A stretch of DNA of 64,000 nt, taken from positions 310,001-374,000 of the forward strand of contig NZ_QUBS01000090.1 in the NCBI RefSeq assembly GCF_003390925.1, in the 5' to 3' direction. The stretch is from Trinickia diaoshuihuensis. Lineage in GTDB: Bacteria > Pseudomonadota > Gammaproteobacteria > Burkholderiales > Burkholderiaceae. Positions within the stretch are counted from its first letter, which is position 1, and each line of letters opens with the position of its first letter. Positions 27,226-36,268 of this stretch are shown piece by piece. Made by a program: the position numbers and the translations under genes. Below the pieces are notes generated by a model that was given only the letters and a program-made list of their open reading frames with translations, did no database searches and was not told the DNA's origin.

Positions 27226-28044
27226 TCAGCGCAGCATGAACGACATGGCGGAAAGACAATTGAGCATGCGCACGAGCGACTGCATACTGTCCGCGTCGAA
27301 CCGCAGCGTACTGCCTTCGACTCGGTGCATACCCGGCCATTGGCCGAACAAGTCCGCTTGCCCCGGCGTTTGCGTCGTCAACTCGCACTCCAGCGGCCCC
27401 GCCATCGTGAACGGCCTCAAGTCACGGATGCGGGACACCGCGCTGCTTGCCGCCTCTTCGATCAGCGCGCAGGCGGACGACGGCGCGAGGCTCGTACACA
27501 CTGCGTTGCCGTATGCGCGCTTCGTTTCCACACCGATCGCGCCGGGAAAAATCGGCGCCGTTTCGGCCAGAAAGACATCGTCGCCGGAAAACATCGCCAC
27601 CGGCACGCCGAATTCTCCCGCGAGCGCACCGTATAGGCCTGCCTCCCCCAGCTCCGCGCCGTTCACGCGTACGCTCCTGAACGCAAAGCTATTGATCGTG
27701 TGCGCAAGCACGCCGGTGGTTTGCGACCGCGCGTGATAGCCGATCAGATAAACCGCATCGCAATCGAGCTCGACACCCGCCATCATGCCGAGATTGCGCG
27801 GCTTGCCGGTGATGGACTGCGCGCGTGCATCGAGCCGGTCGAGCAACAGATTGCGAAAACCGCCGTGCGAATCGTTCACGAGGACCTCGGTCGCACCACC
27901 GTCGAACGCACCGTGCACCGCCGCGTTCGCCTCATCGGTCATCCAACCTCTTGCACGCTCGTACTCGGCGTTGCCGCTACGCGTTTGCTCCACGTGGGTC
28001 ACGCCGGCCACGCCTTCGATATCGGTGGAGATCAGAATCTTCAC
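27226..28044 (-). CDS. M55-family D-aminopeptidase (DppA-like)
   Basis: 272 residues. The zinc-binding N-terminus KILISTDIEGVAGVTH (Asp and Glu ligands), NDSHGG and IGYHARSQTTGVLAHT are all present, as in DppA of Bacillus. It releases N-terminal D-amino acids from peptides. The start is GTG, whose first base overlaps the stop of the DmpA-type gene, so the two were one operon. The Asp/Glu racemase nearby suggests a D-amino-acid peptide pathway. Confidence 0.88.
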   Translation of the reverse strand: MKILISTDIEGVAGVTHVEQTRSGNAEYERARGWMTDEANAAVHGAFDGGATEVLVNDSHGGFRNLLLDRLDARAQSITGKPRNLGMMAGVELDCDAVYLIGYHARSQTTGVLAHTINSFAFRSVRVNGAELGEAGLYGALAGEFGVPVAMFSGDDVFLAETAPIFPGAIGVETKRAYGNAVCTSLAPSSACALIEEAASSAVSRIRDLRPFTMAGPLECELTTQTPGQADLFGQWPGMHRVEGSTLRFDADSMQSLVRMLNCLSAMSFMLR

Positions 28045-28973
28045 TATGATTGCTCGCTTGAATACGGAAGCGCCAGTAGCTCCCGCCAATTCGGAACCGC
28101 ATCCACGAACGCTTCGCGCCGATGGCCGTCTCGCCCGGTCACGGTCGCGGCATGCCACAGCCCATGGACGATCGCCTGCTCGACGGCTTCCGCGCATGCG
28201 TTGAAAAGCGGATCCAGCATCGATTCGTGCACCATGCGTACGGCGGGCATCGGCTCGGTCGCAAGATGCGGCACCTGCCACGCCGAGCTGAACGCGAGCG
28301 CGATGTCGCCGCTGCCGTGGCCATAGACTGAACCCGTGCGTGCAAGCCCGGCCGCCGAGCGTTTCGCCACGCGCTCCAATTGCCGGACATCGAGCGGCGC
28401 GTCGGTCGCGACGATCATGATGATCGATCCTTTCTCCGGCCCAGCCCGTTCGTCATCCGCGCCGGGTCCCTGTGCAACGACACGGCGCCCGAGCGGCTGT
28501 CCCGCCACCGTGAGGTGCTCGGTCCGGCCGAAGTTGGCCAGCACCAGTGCGCCCAGCACATATCGTTGTCCATCCGGCAGCGCCGCGATGCGCGAGGCGG
28601 ACCCAATGCCGCCCTTGAAACCGAACATCGACATCCCTCGGCCCGCTCCAACAGAGCCTTGAGCGAACTCGACCGTGGCCTCATTGCATGCGGTCGCATA
28701 GTGCTCGGCCGACACCGCCATCGCCTGGATGTCGTTCAGATAGCCGTCGTTGCACTCGAACACGAGCGGATTGACCGTCGACCATTCCCGGCCGATCTCA
28801 GGGTGGCGCTTGATAGCCGCGCGGATTTGCGCCTCGGCAACCGCCCCGGCGGAGAAGGTATTCGTGAGCGCAATCGGCGTTTCGAGCATGCCCAGCTCCT
28901 GCAACTGGACGAGTCCGATGCTCTTGCCGAAGCCGTTGATGACCGCGGCGGCCGCGGGTGTCTTTCGCAAAAA
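28044..28973 (-). pseudogene. DmpA/P1-family beta-peptidyl aminopeptidase, 5'-truncated
   Basis: The first alignable residues are FLRKTPAAAAVINGFGKS, which lie about 60 residues into normal DmpA proteins. The rest is intact: NPLVFECNDGYLNDI, and the autocleavage site GHGSGDIALAFSS, whose Ser becomes the N-terminal nucleophile. The true N-terminus is missing because the frame runs straight into the antisense of the divergent racemase gene, whose first 16 bases overlap this end. A deletion joining the two genes explains it. Without the N-terminal strand the protein is probably non-functional, though the self-processing half is preserved. Confidence 0.75.
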
Positions 28974-29698
28974 CGTATCCCGTCGGCATCCTGGGCGGCA
29001 TGGGGCCCGCCGCGGGCGTCGATTTCGTCCGCTTATTCCTCTCGGCCTGCGAGCGATGTTTGCGCGAGCACGGCGTGGCGATCGTCGATCAGGCGTTCCC
29101 GGAGCATTGGCTCGCGCAGATTCCCGTGGCGGACCGTAGCCGGGCGCTACGCGATCCCAATGCGCCGCAACCGCTGGAAGGCATGTCGCTGGCAATCGCG
29201 CGACTCGTCGGCCTCGGTGCGCGCACCGTGGCAGTCGCCTGCAATACCGCGCATGCGTGGCAGGCGGCTTTGCAGCGGGAACACCCGGACGTCGAACTGC
29301 TGCATATCGCGAGGGAAACGGCTAGCCATCTGCGGGCGTCCGGCGTTACGTCGGCCATCCTGCTTGCAACGGAGGGCACTTATCGGATGGCGCTCTATCA
29401 GGAGGCGTTCGAGGCATGCGGGATTCACTGCGTGCTTCCGCCGGCGCCGGAGCGCGACGCGCTAATGGAGGGTATCTATGGCGGCGTCAAGGCCGGCAGC
29501 CTCGAACTCGCGCGCGAGCGATTCGCGGCGGTGGGTCGCGTGCTATACGAACAGCACGGCCACCTGCCCATGGTGATGGCGTGCACGGAGATCCCGCTTG
29601 CGATGCCCTTCATCGATGAAGCGCGGGCGTGGAGATTGGTGGACCCAGCGGAAGTGCTGGCATCGGCATTGGCTCGCCGGGCCTATGGTTTGACTTGA
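28958..29698 (+). CDS. Aspartate/glutamate racemase family protein
   Basis: 246 residues. PVGILGGMGPAAGVDF opens the fold. The two catalytic cysteines are in VACNTAHAW and MACTEIPLAM, at the usual spacing for cofactor-independent Asp/Glu or hydantoin racemases. The start is GTG (GTGTCTTTCGC). The first few residues and any promoter come from sequence that also encodes the truncated DmpA on the other strand, so the natural promoter may be gone. Confidence 0.85.
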   Translation: MSFAKTYPVGILGGMGPAAGVDFVRLFLSACERCLREHGVAIVDQAFPEHWLAQIPVADRSRALRDPNAPQPLEGMSLAIARLVGLGARTVAVACNTAHAWQAALQREHPDVELLHIARETASHLRASGVTSAILLATEGTYRMALYQEAFEACGIHCVLPPAPERDALMEGIYGGVKAGSLELARERFAAVGRVLYEQHGHLPMVMACTEIPLAMPFIDEARAWRLVDPAEVLASALARRAYGLT

Positions 29699-29785
29699 TC
29701 GGATGCGCCGGAAGGCGCTGCGGCGTGAAGCGGAGTCGTTCCAAAGAACATAGCGGGACAACTCGGCTTCTCTAGCAAGCGAGAC

Positions 29786-30211
29786 TCACCGCGCGAGCCC
29801 CGCCCGACGCAGCGCCTCCTCAGCGGCCTCATGGTCTTGAACCGATGTTCCACCGGAAATACCGATGGCACCTACCAAACGCTCTTCATGAAAGATCGGT
29901 ACGCCACCGCCGACCGGCATGAGCCGCGGGTGGTGCGCCAACGGGGCGACGGCCGGCTCGGCCATGTACTCGTTCCATTGTTGCGTGGCCATGCCGAACG
30001 ACGCGGCGGTCCATGCCTTGTCGATGGCCACGTCAACAGTGAGGAATGGGGCGGAATCCGAGCGCTCGAACGCGCGCAGGTGACCGCCTGCATCGGTAAT
30101 TGCGATCGTCGCGGCAAACCCGCGCTCGGCGCATGCTTGGCGCGCTTGCGCCAGCAGTGCTTGCGCGGCTTCGAGGCTAATCGTGGCCGTGTTAATGATC
30201 GGCGAGTTCAT
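29786..30211 (-). CDS. GlcG/HbpS heme-binding-like protein
   Basis: 141 residues of the GlcG/HbpS (PduO C-terminal-like) fold: SLEAAQALLAQARQACAERG, AIDKAWTAASF, LMPVGGGVPI, VGAIGISGGTSVQDHEAAEE. Members bind heme or cobalamin or act as small accessory proteins in oxidative pathways. GAAGGAG lies nine bases upstream of the chosen ATG. It follows the MDR oxidoreductase by 23 bp, so the two are co-transcribed. Confidence 0.85.
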   Translation of the reverse strand: MNSPIINTATISLEAAQALLAQARQACAERGFAATIAITDAGGHLRAFERSDSAPFLTVDVAIDKAWTAASFGMATQQWNEYMAEPAVAPLAHHPRLMPVGGGVPIFHEERLVGAIGISGGTSVQDHEAAEEALRRAGLAR

Positions 30212-30234
30212 GTCAATGCTCCTTCTCGAACAGT

Positions 30235-31248
30235 TCAACGGTTGGCAACGACGACCTTGCCGATCATGTTGCCGGCCTCGACCAGCGCATGCGCTTCGAT
30301 CAGATTTTTTGCATTGATGCCGTCAATGCGTCGGGTTACGGTGTGCTTGAGACGCCCCTGGTCAACCAGTTGCGCCGCGCGGCGCAGCAAGGCGTGCTGC
30401 CGTGCGATCGTGCCGGTGGTAAACATGGCGCGGGTGAACATAAGCTCCCAGTGAATCGAAATCGACTTCCCCTTGAATGGGCCGATGTCGAGCCCCACGG
30501 GGTCGTCGATCAGTGCGAACTGGCCTTCAGGGCGCAGCACGTCGGCGATTTGCCGTACATAAGCGGCGCTGTTGTTCAACCCGGCAACGTGGGTGACGTG
30601 CTCGATACCGAGCGCGGCTAGCTGAGGCGCCCACGGCTGGTGGTGATCGAGGACGTGATGCGCGCCATGCGCCAGCACCCACTCGCGGGTTTCGGGCCGT
30701 GAGGCCGTGCCGATGACGGTCATGCCGGTCAGTTCGCGCGCTAGCTGGGTCAGAATCGAGCCGACGCCGCCCGCCGCGCCGATGACGAGCAGCACGTTGT
30801 TGTCGGTGGGGTCCGCTGCCTGAACATGCAGGCGGTCGAACAGCAGTTCCCACGCCGTGATGGTCGTCAGCGGCAACGATGCCGCCTGCGCGAAGTCCAG
30901 CGATGCCGGCATGGGGCCGACGATACGTTCGTCCACGGCATGCAGTTCGCTGTTACTGCCGGGCCGCTTGATATCGCCGGCGTACCAGACACGGTCGCCG
31001 GGTTTGAAGCGCGAGGCCAACGGACCGGTTGCGCGGACGATTCCCGCAGCGTCCCAACCGGCAATACGCGCCGCGCCTTCCGGAATATCGCCGCCGCGCC
31101 GGATCTTGGTGTCGACGGGGTTCACCGACACTGCTTTCACTTCCACCAGCAGATCGTGATCGCGCAATTCCGGCGTCGGCAGCTCGATATCTTGCAGCGC
31201 CTCGGGGTGGTCGATGGAATGGTTCTGATAGAAACCGATGGCTTTCAT
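30235..31248 (-). CDS. Zinc-type alcohol dehydrogenase-like / quinone oxidoreductase (MDR)
   Basis: 337 residues. MKAIGFYQNHSIDHPEALQD is typical of the ZADH1-like quinone oxidoreductase subgroup. VNPVDTKIRRG, IAGWDAAGIV and the nucleotide loop VIGAAGGVGSILTQLAREL follow. Catalytic zinc ligands are absent, so NADPH-dependent reduction of quinones or enones is more likely than alcohol oxidation. GGAG precedes the ATG by eight bases. It is divergent from its probable LysR regulator. Confidence 0.88.
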   Translation of the reverse strand: MKAIGFYQNHSIDHPEALQDIELPTPELRDHDLLVEVKAVSVNPVDTKIRRGGDIPEGAARIAGWDAAGIVRATGPLASRFKPGDRVWYAGDIKRPGSNSELHAVDERIVGPMPASLDFAQAASLPLTTITAWELLFDRLHVQAADPTDNNVLLVIGAAGGVGSILTQLARELTGMTVIGTASRPETREWVLAHGAHHVLDHHQPWAPQLAALGIEHVTHVAGLNNSAAYVRQIADVLRPEGQFALIDDPVGLDIGPFKGKSISIHWELMFTRAMFTTGTIARQHALLRRAAQLVDQGRLKHTVTRRIDGINAKNLIEAHALVEAGNMIGKVVVANR

Positions 31249-31284
31249 GACTTGCGCTCCGAAAAGATTTGAAGCCATGCTATC

Positions 31285-31344
31285 TTTCGTCGAAATACGG
31301 ATAAATACCCGTCGAACCCAAACACTTTCCGCATTTCAACGAAA
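31285..31344. promoter_or_regulatory. Paired TTTCGTCGAAA-type boxes between MDR and LysR genes
   Basis: TTTCGTCGAAA (a perfect odd-length palindrome) at the left edge and TTTCAACGAAA ending right before the LysR start codon. Two similar dyads about 49 bp apart in a divergent intergenic region are what a LysR protein usually needs to regulate itself and its target. Confidence 0.4.
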
Positions 31345-32268
31345 ATGATTCGCCTCGATGACGTCCAGATCTTCGTGCATACGGTGGACTATGGAAGCTT
31401 CTCGGAAGCGGCACGTCAGCTCAATATCGCGCCGGCGCTCGCGAGCGCGTCGGTTCAACGGCTCGAAAAAGCGCTGAACACGCGTCTGTTCACCCGTTCG
31501 ACGCGAAGCATGCAACTGTCCGAGGCCGGCGAGCGTTATCTACCGCACGCGCGGGTCATGATTGCCGCCCTTGCGCAAGGCGAGCAGGCCTTGGCGGCCG
31601 GCCGGGGGGCGCTGACCGGGCCGCTGCGGCTGTCGGCTCCGTCCGACTTCGGGCGAAACTTGCTATTGCCGTGGCTCGATGAATTTCAGCACCTGCATCC
31701 GGGTTTGTCGGTGCACCTCAAAATAAGCGACCGCGCGGCCGACCTCATGCGCCAGCCGCTCGATGCTGTCGTGCGCTATGGGGTGCTGCCCGATTCGTCG
31801 CTGCTGGCCATGAAACTGGTCGAGAACAATCGCCGGGCATTGTGTGCCGCGCCGTCATACCTCGAACGACATGGCGCGCCGGCCAAAGTGGACGACTTGC
31901 GGCGGCACAATTGTCTTCGGTACGTCTGGAGCGAGCAGATATTTGAACGCTGGCGCTTTACGCCGCCGGGCGGCGAGCGCACCGTGGCCGTCACGGGCAA
32001 TCGCATCAGCGACGATGCCGATGCCGTGCGCCGCTGGGCGGTAGCTGGGGAGGGCATTGTCTACAAGTCGCGACTCGATCTCATCGACGATCTGAAGGCA
32101 GGCCGGCTGGTGGAGTTATTCCCGCAGGAGCATTGCGAGCCTGCGCCGCTGCACTTGATTTGTGCTCACCGTACGCAACTGACGCCCGCCATCAACGCGT
32201 TGCATGTCTTCCTGCGCGAGCGTTGTTCGGCGTTGGCTGCGAGCTATACGTCGGGAAGCGCCTCTTAG
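31345..32268 (+). CDS. LysR-family transcriptional regulator
   Basis: 307 residues. Helix-turn-helix at residues 17-45 (FSEAARQLNIAPALASASVQ) and a LysR substrate-binding domain from about residue 90 (PLRLSAPSDFGRNLLLPWL). The second half is of the AaeR/DsdC-like group that recognises aromatic or quinone inducers. Divergent from the MDR oxidoreductase it presumably controls. Confidence 0.9.
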   Translation: MIRLDDVQIFVHTVDYGSFSEAARQLNIAPALASASVQRLEKALNTRLFTRSTRSMQLSEAGERYLPHARVMIAALAQGEQALAAGRGALTGPLRLSAPSDFGRNLLLPWLDEFQHLHPGLSVHLKISDRAADLMRQPLDAVVRYGVLPDSSLLAMKLVENNRRALCAAPSYLERHGAPAKVDDLRRHNCLRYVWSEQIFERWRFTPPGGERTVAVTGNRISDDADAVRRWAVAGEGIVYKSRLDLIDDLKAGRLVELFPQEHCEPAPLHLICAHRTQLTPAINALHVFLRERCSALAASYTSGSAS

Positions 32269-32415
32269 CGCCTCGTTGGCTTACCTCCCCAAGAATCGTC
32301 CGCATATCCAAGCAACGCGATTACGCTAAAGAGCCCGATTGCTGTTAGCCGCAAGCCCAGCAGGATGTACACGAAGAGGAAACTGCAGGGCGGCGATGCC
32401 AGGAGGTCTCGTTGC

Positions 32416-32467
32416 TATTTTAAGATAACGGATCATCGTAAAATAACGTGTTCCCTTATTTTAAGAT
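32416..32467. promoter_or_regulatory. Three TATTTTA boxes upstream of the Fic gene
   Basis: TATTTTAAGAT occurs twice as direct copies 41 bp apart. TAAAATAA between them is an exact inverted copy of the TTATTTTA in the right-hand box. The last box ends nine bases before the Fic start. The Fic protein carries a C-terminal winged helix, so this looks like an autoregulatory operator, as in other Fic/HTH systems. Confidence 0.5.
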
Positions 32468-32476
32468 CCAGATCCG

Positions 32477-33646
32477 ATGAAGCGAAGCACCCAAGGTCGC
32501 TACCAAACCGTCTCTACCGTTGGCGAAAAGGTTCGCTCGTTCATTCCAGCCGCCCTACCACCGCGACCGCCTATCGACTGGACTCCGAGGTTGCGAAACA
32601 AGTTCGATCAAGCGTTGTTGGCGCTCGGCCGACTGGACAGCGTGTCGACGCTGCTACCGGATACCGCGTTGTTCCTTTATATGTATGTAAGAAAAGAGGC
32701 CGTGCTATCGTCCATGATTGAGGGTACAGAGTCCTCGCTTTCGGACCTGCTTCTTTTCGAACTCGATGAAGCCCCTGGCGTCGCCCTCGACGATGTGCGC
32801 GAGGTCAGCAACTATGTGGCCGCCTTGGATCACGGCCTGCATCTGCTACGAAATGGTCTGCCATTATCGCTACGACTGATCCGAGAAGTGCACTCGGTAC
32901 TTCTCTCGAAAGGCCGCGGTAGCCGTCTGACGCCGGGCGAGTTCAGGCGCACGCAAAATTGGATTGGTGGCACGCGCCCGGGAAACGCTGCTTTCGTACC
33001 GCCGCCACCCGAGCAAGTATTGGAGTGCATGAGCAAGCTCGAACTATTCTTGCACGACCAACCGCAGTCGACTCCGATATTAGTCAAGGCAGCACTTGCT
33101 CACGTCCAATTCGAAACCATTCACCCGTTCTTGGACGGCAACGGCCGTCTGGGACGGTTGCTGATTACTTTGCTGCTGTGCGAGCAGCAGGTCCTGCGCG
33201 AACCGATGTTATACCTCAGTCTTTATTTCAAAACCCATCGTCAGCATTACTACGAACTGCTGAACGAAGTCCGCCTGGATGGCAACTGGGAAGCCTGGCT
33301 AGACTTCTTCGCTGAGGCCGTAATTGTGACCTCAACCCAAGCCGTGGATACTGCGCGTCAATTGCTCGCACTCTCAGATCGCGATCGAGATATGGTTGGG
33401 ACGCTTGGCCGCGCGACGCCGTCGGCTTTGCAAGTTCACAGAGCCCTAATGGAACATCCGATCGCGACCTCCGCTCGCCTTACGGAAAAGACCGGCCTCA
33501 CACCGGCTACTGTCAACAAGTCGCTGACGCTTTTGCAAGGGCTAGGTATTGTGCGAGAACTCACTGCGCAGAAGCGCAATCGGTTATTCAGCTATTACGG
33601 CTACATTGACCTCATCAACCGGGGCACTGAGCCTCCCGGGAAATGA
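32477..33646 (+). CDS. Fic-family AMP-transferase with C-terminal winged helix
   Basis: 389 residues. The Fic motif HPFLDGNGRLGR carries all catalytic residues (His, Asp/Asn, Arg). The inhibitory helix SSMIEGTESSLSD has the (S/T)xxxE(G/N) pattern and lies N-terminal to the Fic core, class II. A flap KTHRQHYY and a C-terminal HTH (TEKTGLTPATVNKSLTLLQG) follow. It should adenylylate a protein target and be kept in check by its own helix. It has no separate antitoxin gene. Confidence 0.92.
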   Translation: MKRSTQGRYQTVSTVGEKVRSFIPAALPPRPPIDWTPRLRNKFDQALLALGRLDSVSTLLPDTALFLYMYVRKEAVLSSMIEGTESSLSDLLLFELDEAPGVALDDVREVSNYVAALDHGLHLLRNGLPLSLRLIREVHSVLLSKGRGSRLTPGEFRRTQNWIGGTRPGNAAFVPPPPEQVLECMSKLELFLHDQPQSTPILVKAALAHVQFETIHPFLDGNGRLGRLLITLLLCEQQVLREPMLYLSLYFKTHRQHYYELLNEVRLDGNWEAWLDFFAEAVIVTSTQAVDTARQLLALSDRDRDMVGTLGRATPSALQVHRALMEHPIATSARLTEKTGLTPATVNKSLTLLQGLGIVRELTAQKRNRLFSYYGYIDLINRGTEPPGK

Positions 33647-33716
33647 TTTGGCATCGCGCTCGTCGAAAAGAACGGCTTAAGGCCGACGGAGAGGGCTGAC
33701 CGGCGCACTTGTGCGC

Positions 33717-34226
33717 CTACTCCGCCGCCCATTCGGCGAGCTTTGCCACCGTGTTCATGTTCCGAGCGGTGCCGGACTTGGCGGCCGCGATCTTCAGTTT
33801 CGAGTCCGCCATGCCGTTTCCATAATGCACGTAGATCTCGCGCTTCCCGAGCGCGATCTCTTCCGACCGCTGGCCGCTCACGCCGGCCAGCGTATCGGCT
33901 GGAGGAGGCGCATCGAGGAATATGGCAACGGTTCGATTAGGCGCGGCTGACGCAAAAGGATTGCCCGCGAGAACCGCGGCCAGTTCCGCGCCGGTTCGGA
34001 CTAGAACGCCGGTCTGCATGCCGGCGTTCGTCTTCAAGCAACGCTCCAGCTTGGTCTTCACCGAAGCTTCGGAGAGCTCGCTTTCGAAGACGACGTTGCC
34101 GCTTGCTATATACGTGCGCACCTCGGCGAAGCCAAGGGACTCGCACATCGCGCGCAACTCGGCCATGGGGAGCTTGCCTGTGCCGCCGACGTTCACGGCA
34201 CGCAAGAGAGCGACAAATTTGGTCAT
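33717..34226 (-). CDS. DUF1697 family protein
   Basis: 169 residues. The signature VALLRAVNVGGTGKLPMAEL, TYIASGNVVFES and the C-terminal GTARNMNTVAKLAEW segment place it in DUF1697. No enzymatic role is established. Convergent with the Fic gene, and the start lies close to the end of the hydrolase gene. Chromosomal housekeeping-like gene. Confidence 0.9.
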   Translation of the reverse strand: MTKFVALLRAVNVGGTGKLPMAELRAMCESLGFAEVRTYIASGNVVFESELSEASVKTKLERCLKTNAGMQTGVLVRTGAELAAVLAGNPFASAAPNRTVAIFLDAPPPADTLAGVSGQRSEEIALGKREIYVHYGNGMADSKLKIAAAKSGTARNMNTVAKLAEWAAE

Positions 34227-34254
34227 CGGTGCATTCTATCGCCTCCCGTTTTTC

Positions 34255-35256
34255 TTACGTCGGGTCCCGTCCTTCCGTGTGTTCAACGAGCCACTTCAAC
34301 ACCGGCGCCAGCGCCTCATCGGAGTTCTTCTCGTAGATGAGCCCGTGGCCGTTCCCGAATACTCCGTGGTCGGGGAGATGCAGCACTTGCGCGTGGCTGC
34401 CCGCCGCCTTCAGTTGCTCGATGGCGGGCCGGCTGGCTGCGGCGAAGGCGGAAGCATCGGCCGTCACGGCAACGATCGGCAATCCGGCTAGCGCGGGTAG
34501 CCGATGCGTACCAGGCGCGGCCTGGCGCAACGCTTCAGGCGAAGCGACGGGCGGCTCCCAATTGAGCGGAGCCGCCGCGAGGCCCCACGTCAGCGAGCCT
34601 ATATTGGGAATCTCCGCGAAAGGAGGCCCCATCGGCTCCACCGCGACGATTGCTTTCACCAAGCCGGGCCGTCGATCAGCCACCAGCCAGCCGACCGGCC
34701 CCGATGCCGAGTGCGTGAGCAGGATCGCCGGGCCGATTTTGTCCAGCAATCTGCCGATCCGGTCAGCCTCCATGTCCTCGGAAAACGCGAGATCCGCGGG
34801 AAGCGGCCCATAACCGGCGATGAACTCATCCATTGCGGCTTCGTCGTCGCGGGCAAAGGGCCATTGAGTATGCCGACCTTCATATTCGGCGGGAAAGTAG
34901 ATATGGCGACCGTGTTCATAGGAAAACGCCGGCCCCATCGGTCCCATCGTCTCGACATGGAACGGCGAGCGTCCTTGTCCCGGGCGGTCGGCAACGAGCA
35001 CCGCATAGCCCGCCTCTACCAGACGTTGCGCCCAGCCAGGCCGGCCATCCGGCGTGTCGAACCATTCCGTTCCTTGGTAGCCGCCCCCATGCAGCAGCAC
35101 GATCGGCCAAGGGCGAGTCACCTGCTCGGGCGCTTCCCACTCGATAAAGAGCGGACCGCATTGGTAGGTCTGTCCGTTTTGTTCGACCCGATCGCCCGGA
35201 ATCCACATATGACCGCGCCGCACGGTGCGCGCGGCAGCATTTTTCCAAAAGGCCAA
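34255..35256 (-). CDS. Alpha/beta hydrolase
   Basis: About 333 residues. VLLHGGGYQGTEW forms the oxyanion region, the nucleophile serine is in LTHSASGPVGW, and DHGVFGNGHGLI carries the catalytic histidine. Substrate not identified; the family acts on esters of small hydrophobic acids. I chose a TTG preceded by GGAGA. ATG at codon 17 of this frame is an alternative, and a longer upstream frame extends past the LysR operator. It is divergent from a LysR gene. Confidence 0.8.
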   Translation of the reverse strand: MAFWKNAAARTVRRGHMWIPGDRVEQNGQTYQCGPLFIEWEAPEQVTRPWPIVLLHGGGYQGTEWFDTPDGRPGWAQRLVEAGYAVLVADRPGQGRSPFHVETMGPMGPAFSYEHGRHIYFPAEYEGRHTQWPFARDDEAAMDEFIAGYGPLPADLAFSEDMEADRIGRLLDKIGPAILLTHSASGPVGWLVADRRPGLVKAIVAVEPMGPPFAEIPNIGSLTWGLAAAPLNWEPPVASPEALRQAAPGTHRLPALAGLPIVAVTADASAFAAASRPAIEQLKAAGSHAQVLHLPDHGVFGNGHGLIYEKNSDEALAPVLKWLVEHTEGRDPT

Positions 35257-35352
35257 GATCGTTCTCCATTCTTTGAAGTGAGGGACGCGCGGTGCGAGGG
35301 CACTACGACATGCGATGGAGCGAAGTTTGGCGAAATCATTTTCGTTCGACAA

Positions 35353-35366
35353 TTCAATATACTGAA
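35353..35366. promoter_or_regulatory. LysR-type palindrome TTCAATATACTGAA
   Basis: TTCA and TGAA arms surround a near-symmetric ATATAC core. It lies 33 bp before the LysR start and upstream of the divergent hydrolase, as expected for a LysR operator. Confidence 0.45.
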
Positions 35367-35398
35367 CATCGTGCGTTCATTTTTGTGGGCACCTGCAT

Positions 35399-36250
35399 AT
35401 GGAGTGGAGCGATGTCAAAATCTTTCTCGCAATCGCACGGACCGGGACACTCGGCGCGGCCGCACGTGCGCTGAGGCTTAGTCATCCGACCATCGGGCGG
35501 CGGCTTCGCGCACTCGAAGCGTCCGTGGGACAAGCGCTGTTCCAGCGCACCGCGGACGGGTTGGTTCTGACCGAGGAAGGCACCGCTATCCTGCCGCTCG
35601 CCGAGCAGATGGAGGAGAGTGCGCTGACCATGGAGCGGCGGCTGACCGGCGAGCAGCACAAGCTCGAAGGAACGCTCAAGGTGTCATCGGCCGATTGGTT
35701 TGGCGCCTACGTCTTACCGCCCGTGATCGCCGCCTATTCGCGCGAGTATCCGCTTGTGGAAATCGAGGTCCTCACAGGAACACGCCTGTTCAATCTCGCA
35801 CAGCGAGAGGCGGACATCGCTTTTCGGATCGTTCCGTTCGACGGACAAGATATCGTGCAACGACGCCTGACCCGAATGCGATACGGGGTCTACGTCGCAG
35901 CGACGAGTGCCGACCCGGTGGAAGACGATGGCACGGGGCACCGCCTCATCGCGATGGACACGTCGACCGGCAGCTTTCCCGATATCGCCTGGCTGAAAAA
36001 TCGCTTCCCCAACGCGAGCGTCGCCTTGCAGTCGAACAACCGCAACGTCCAGGCGCAAATGTGCGCGAGAGGTTTGGGCATCGCCATCTTGCCTCGGCCT
36101 GTCGGCGACCAGGTCACTGCTATTCGCAGACTCGATTTGCGCGATGAGCCCCCCTCGCGGGACATCTGGATGGGCTACCATCGCGATCTCAGGCGGCTAC
36201 ATCGATTGCGCGCCTTCGTTGATCTAGCGGTTAAACACGTGGGAGATTAG
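35399..36250 (+). CDS. LysR-family transcriptional regulator
   Basis: 283 residues. Helix-turn-helix near residues 16-45 (TLGAAARALRLSHPTIGRRL), then the LysR effector domain (KVSSADWFGAYVLPPVIAAY). It belongs to the shorter LysR subgroup often divergent from alpha/beta hydrolases. The neighbouring hydrolase gene is the probable target, through the palindrome between them. Confidence 0.9.
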   Translation: MEWSDVKIFLAIARTGTLGAAARALRLSHPTIGRRLRALEASVGQALFQRTADGLVLTEEGTAILPLAEQMEESALTMERRLTGEQHKLEGTLKVSSADWFGAYVLPPVIAAYSREYPLVEIEVLTGTRLFNLAQREADIAFRIVPFDGQDIVQRRLTRMRYGVYVAATSADPVEDDGTGHRLIAMDTSTGSFPDIAWLKNRFPNASVALQSNNRNVQAQMCARGLGIAILPRPVGDQVTAIRRLDLRDEPPSRDIWMGYHRDLRRLHRLRAFVDLAVKHVGD

Positions 36251-36268
36251 TCGGCGGCTCGCGACGAT

